Shown one piece after another: positions 61,281 through 64,000 of a stretch of 64,000 nt of DNA. Source of the DNA: Crocinitomicaceae bacterium (lineage in GTDB: Bacteria > Bacteroidota > Bacteroidia > Flavobacteriales_D > Crocinitomicaceae); assembly GCA_024643545.1 (NCBI GenBank), contig JAHEMR010000035.1, positions 62,001 to 126,000 on the forward strand. The letters run 5' to 3'. The notes under the pieces are model-generated. The model was given only the letters and a program-made list of their open reading frames with translations, searched no databases and was not told the DNA's origin. A program made the translations under genes and the position numbers. How positions within the stretch are numbered: the stretch's first letter is position 1; every line of letters starts with the position of its first letter.

Positions 61281-63287
61281 TTATGAACGTTTGCGGTCTC
61301 CACCGAACGATTTTCTTTCACCACGTGGACGATCTCCGCCCTCGCTTTTTCCGAATCCACCACTACGGCTAGATCCACCTGTGCTTCCACCTTCAGAGCG
61401 ACCAGCGTAACCGCCGCCACCTGATCCACCAGAGCGACCAGCGTAACCGCCACCACCTGATCCACCAGAACGACCTGCATAGCCTCCGCCACCAGAACCG
61501 CCTGAACGACCTGCGTAACCTCCGCCTCCTGATCCACCAGAACGACCAGCGTAACCGCCGCCACCTGATCCACCAGAACGACCTGAGAATCCGCCGCCAC
61601 CTGAGCGAGAATCACCTCCAAAACGTCCGCGTCCACGTCCGCCTTCGCTGCGACCTGATCCACCTTCTTTTTGTGCAGTAACTTCAATGTTAACTTGGTG
61701 ACCTTCAAAGTCAGTTCCGTTTACATTTTTCAAGATTTTTTCTGTGTGCTCTTGATCTGCCTCAAAGAATGAGTAAGAAGTCAATAAGTCAATGCGTCCA
61801 ACTGCTTGAGAATTCAAACCTGTTGCATCACAAACAACTCTTAACAACGCACCTGGATTCAATCCATCGCGTTTTCCAAGGTTAACAAAGAAACGAGTTT
61901 TTCCTTCTTCACGTGTACGATCAGATTTTCCACCTTTTCCACGTTCACCACCACGATCATCTCTCGCAGCAGCATTTAAATCTCCCGCACGATCATAATA
62001 GTTAATGAAACGATTAAACTCAGTAGAAACAAAACGCTTGATGATGTCTTCTTTCGACAAACTTTCGAATGCTTCCAAAATTTGTGGCATAAACTTCGCG
62101 ATGTCGTCTTCTTTCACTTCCGTTGCAATGGTTTTGTTAATCAATTTCATCAACTGAATTTCACAAATTTCCTCTGCGTTTGGAATTTCGCCAACGGTAA
62201 ACGTTGTGCGCATTTGACGTTCGATGGCTTTAATCTTGCCAATTTCACGTCCATTGATTAACACCAATGATTCACCTTTCTTACCAGCACGAGCTGTACG
62301 TCCACTTCGGTGCGTATAGTTTTCGATATCATCTGGTAAATTGTAATTGATGACATGTGTAATGTTGTCAATATCAAGTCCACGTGCAGCAACATCTGTC
62401 GCTACTAGGATTTGTAATTCCTTTGAACGGAAACGGTCCATTACACGATCACGCATTGCTTGCGTTAAATCTCCATGTAAAGGTTCTGCGTTATATCCCT
62501 CGCGACCTAATTTCTCAGCAACTGTTGCTGTTTCGTTTTTGGTACGACAGAAAATCAATCCGTAAATAGTTGGATTAAAATCGATTAAACGTTTTACCGC
62601 TTCGTAACGATCGCGTTCCTTCACCATATAATAGATGTGGTCGATGTTTTCGTTACTTTGATTTTTGTGTCCAATAGAAACCTCTAAAGGATCATGCATG
62701 TATGTTTTTGCAATACGCGCAACTTCCGTTGGCATTGTTGCAGAAAACAACCATACATTTTTCTCTACAGGCGTTGTTTCTAAAACCGCGTCAATATCTT
62801 CTTTGAATCCCATGTTCAACATTTCATCTGCCTCATCTAGCACGACATAACGCACTTGAGATAGTTGAATGACTTTACGATTCATTAAATCAACTAGACG
62901 TCCAGGAGTAGCCACAATAATGGATGTCCCTTTCTTAATGTCCGTGATTTGTTTTCTGATATCCGTTCCTCCATATACCGCTGTAATGTTACAGTCAAGG
63001 TACTTAGCAAATACATTTAAGTCCTTCGCGATTTGCAAACAGAGTTCGCGAGTTGGACAAATGATCAAACCTTGTGGAAGTCTGGCTTTTGTATCGATGT
63101 TATTAATTAACGGCAAGCCGAACGCTGCCGTTTTTCCTGTTCCTGTCTGCGCTAGGCCGACAAAGTCGCAATCCTCCTGCATCAGGTACGGAATTGCTTT
63201 TTCTTGGATGGGGGTCGGTGCTTCAAAACCCAATTCTGTTAACGACTTCAGCACCTCACTCCTCAATCCGAGCTCTTCAAATGTCAT
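61281..63287 (-). CDS. deaD: DEAD-box RNA helicase with DbpA-type RNA-binding domain and Gly/Arg/Ser-rich repeats
   Basis: ATP-dependent RNA helicase (CsdA/DeaD-like) in ribosome assembly and cold adaptation. The 668-residue protein has the Q motif PTPIQEKAIP, Walker A AQTGTGKT, DEADEMLN, SATMP, DVAARGLDI and HRSGRTARAGK. A DbpA-type RNA-binding domain follows (RFFVNLGKRDGLNPGALLRVV, SYSFFEADQEH). The tail from ~residue 555 is a GRSGGSGGGGYA repeat (five copies, 61399-61578) flanked by other Gly/Arg/Ser-rich sequence, which would bind RNA or promote condensates. Start at 63287 follows an exact -7 box. Confidence 0.95.
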   Translation of the reverse strand: MTFEELGLRSEVLKSLTELGFEAPTPIQEKAIPYLMQEDCDFVGLAQTGTGKTAAFGLPLINNIDTKARLPQGLIICPTRELCLQIAKDLNVFAKYLDCNITAVYGGTDIRKQITDIKKGTSIIVATPGRLVDLMNRKVIQLSQVRYVVLDEADEMLNMGFKEDIDAVLETTPVEKNVWLFSATMPTEVARIAKTYMHDPLEVSIGHKNQSNENIDHIYYMVKERDRYEAVKRLIDFNPTIYGLIFCRTKNETATVAEKLGREGYNAEPLHGDLTQAMRDRVMDRFRSKELQILVATDVAARGLDIDNITHVINYNLPDDIENYTHRSGRTARAGKKGESLVLINGREIGKIKAIERQMRTTFTVGEIPNAEEICEIQLMKLINKTIATEVKEDDIAKFMPQILEAFESLSKEDIIKRFVSTEFNRFINYYDRAGDLNAAARDDRGGERGKGGKSDRTREEGKTRFFVNLGKRDGLNPGALLRVVCDATGLNSQAVGRIDLLTSYSFFEADQEHTEKILKNVNGTDFEGHQVNIEVTAQKEGGSGRSEGGRGRGRFGGDSRSGGGGFSGRSGGSGGGGYAGRSGGSGGGGYAGRSGGSGGGGYAGRSGGSGGGGYAGRSGGSGGGGYAGRSEGGSTGGSSRSGGFGKSEGGDRPRGERKSFGGDRKRS
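61399..61578 (-). repeat. 36-bp tandem repeat in the helicase tail, five copies
   Basis: Units start at 61399, 61435, 61471, 61507 and 61543; each encodes GRSGGSGGGGYA on the minus strand. The nucleotide copies differ at third positions while the peptide is constant, so the repeat is maintained at protein level. A sixth degenerate unit precedes it on the coding strand. Confidence 0.95.
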
Positions 63288-63309
63288 CTTGTTATTTTAA
63301 ATTTGGGTG

Positions 63310-63317
63310 CAAAGATA
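63310..63317 (-). promoter_or_regulatory. -7 box for deaD
   Basis: Minus-strand TATCTTTG, exact TAnnTTTG match, 22 nt upstream of the helicase ATG. Confidence 0.6.
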
Positions 63318-63494
63318 CACATAATAAAAGGATAAGTTGTTAATAAGTTGATTCTTAATGTTAAAAAACCATTAAACCTCTTAAATAGGAGTCATTTAAG
63401 TGGACAAAACACACACAAAGAACGACTAAGAATGAAAATACCGGTAAACAAAATTTGACTTGCTTTGTGTGCGTATTCATCGTATCTTGTCTGC

Positions 63495-64000
63495 ATGTTT
63501 TATTTTGATCGCATTTTACGTTTTTCCATTTTTGTACTTGCGTGCATTTCGGCTGTTTATGGACAAAGAGTATCCTCTTTAAGGCCAGACATTTCGGTGG
63601 ATTCTGTTTTAAAAGTCAAATTTGGTGCTTCAAAATTAGCCCTTGACCCAATTTCAAAGCACTTGTTTTATACGACTTCAGATGGAAAAATCTACGAAGT
63701 TTTTGAGGCTAGTCAGACCGACTCCTTGCGTTTTACAGCAAATGATCATGGCTTATCTCGTTTGCAAGGATTATGCTTTTTGGACAGCACGATGTACCTC
63801 GCTGGAAACATTTGGTATAGTACCACCGGTATCGGCATGATTATGAAAGGTAAATTACAAGAGGATGGATCACGCATTTGGACAACCATCGTTTTGACAG
63901 AGGCTTATCCAACCAGCAGTTCAACCGGAGATCATGGATTCACCGCATTGAATGTCGATCCATCACATCAGTTCTTGTTTTTCTCTGGAGGATCGCGCAC
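63495..64000 (+). CDS. Secreted beta-propeller-like protein, N-terminal part (cut by window edge)
   Basis: The first ~168 codons of an exported protein: MFYFDRILRFSIFVLACISAVYGQ is a signal peptide ending near GQ. Repeated strands follow, such as KLALDPISKHLFYTTSDGKIYEVF, LQGLCFLDSTMYLAGNIW, and SSTGDHGFTALNVDPSHQFLFFSGGSRT. The last resembles the central strand of PQQ/sorbosone-dehydrogenase-like propellers, so such a fold is plausible. A T9SS tail would be expected beyond the right edge, but I cannot see it. Catalytic activity is not inferable. Confidence 0.72.
   Translation, partial: MFYFDRILRFSIFVLACISAVYGQRVSSLRPDISVDSVLKVKFGASKLALDPISKHLFYTTSDGKIYEVFEASQTDSLRFTANDHGLSRLQGLCFLDSTMYLAGNIWYSTTGIGMIMKGKLQEDGSRIWTTIVLTEAYPTSSSTGDHGFTALNVDPSHQFLFFSGGSR

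Noticed and set aside
61399-61578. Possible CRISPR array because of regularly spaced repeats
   Set aside because: The 36-bp units are contiguous with no spacers, and they encode a constant peptide in frame with the helicase.
61277-61708. 143-codon Val/Ala/Asp-rich frame on the minus strand within the helicase repeats
   Set aside because: It is the +1 shadow of the Gly/Arg/Ser-rich repeat coding region; its VDQVAAVT repeats are produced by the 36-bp DNA repeat, and the helicase frame is continuous.
63412-63471. Inverted repeat CACACAAAG / CTTTGTGTG upstream of the gene at 63495
   Set aside because: Arms are only 9 bp and separated by 42 nt; this can arise by chance in AT-rich DNA and does not line up with a promoter.

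Overview
This 64 kb window is a dense, AT-rich chromosomal segment from a member of the Bacteroidota, most likely a flavobacterium (Flavobacteriales; a Fluviicola/Crocinitomicaceae-like organism would fit, but the genus is inference). The evidence is two secreted proteins with type IX secretion (T9SS) C-terminal sorting tails, the T9SS regulator PorX (receiver plus PglZ domains), a GlnIII-type glutamine synthetase, YfhO, DUF6089 and DUF6970 family proteins, many -7 boxes of the Bacteroidota form TAnnTTTG, and few Shine-Dalgarno sequences. I see no rRNA, tRNA, CRISPR array, insertion sequence or prophage.

Layout. 1-3.8 kb: glutamine synthetase III (cut by the window edge), a Nudix hydrolase, the tRNA-modification methyltransferase MnmD, an O-methyltransferase and an ORF6N-domain protein that carries a 39-bp palindrome inside its coding sequence. 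3.9-12.6 kb: alaS, then a surface-sugar locus with a GT4 glycosyltransferase, WecB (UDP-GlcNAc 2-epimerase), a methyltransferase, a GT56 (WecF-like) transferase, a NeuD-type acetyltransferase and a DegT aminotransferase. Together these resemble the ManNAc/Fuc4NAc half of enterobacterial common antigen synthesis. 12.7-16.3 kb: a small lipoprotein, a membrane thioredoxin-like protein and YfhO. 16.4-21.9 kb: a minus-strand series PagL-like deacylase, DUF2807 lipoprotein, porin, exonuclease III, Pcm and a sigma-54-type response regulator with no DNA-binding domain. 21.9-24.6 kb: MazG, an MscS-type channel, a HigBA-type toxin-antitoxin pair and a 750-bp gene-free stretch full of short repeats.

24.6-34.9 kb: an HD hydrolase divergent from PorX, the sufS-sufE-sufT iron-sulfur operon, an M20 amidohydrolase, a half-size TauE/SafE protein, a LuxE-like acyl-protein synthetase, ferrochelatase and S-adenosylhomocysteinase. 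35-47.5 kb: aconitase, an RlpA-like protein, a class III CoA-transferase, an acetyltransferase, TrmH, ribosomal protein bTHX, SerC-SerA, cyclophilin, an unknown conserved-looking protein, ClpB and a LysM protein. 47.6-54.7 kb: two T9SS cargo proteins, an AlkB-type alkane monooxygenase, a DUF58 protein, a cation-efflux transporter and a SUI1/YciH factor. 54.8-58.6 kb: a tight five-gene run radC, second wecB, DUF7033/polysaccharide deacetylase, a Kunitz-like lipoprotein and a DUF6970 lipoprotein. 58.6-64 kb: a DUF6089 barrel, TypA, a DEAD-box helicase with a repetitive Gly/Arg/Ser-rich tail, and the start of a secreted beta-propeller-like protein.

Most of the window is housekeeping. The parts worth a second look are the Kunitz-like lipoprotein in the wecB/deacetylase run, the ECA-like Fuc4NAc module, the coding palindrome in the ORF6N gene, the response regulator lacking an HTH, the dyad over the suf promoter, the interspersed-repeat island at 23.9-24.6 kb, and the two-way pattern in which convergent genes either share interlocked stop codons or share one bidirectional hairpin. 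I did not find a clearly novel multi-gene system such as a new defence island.
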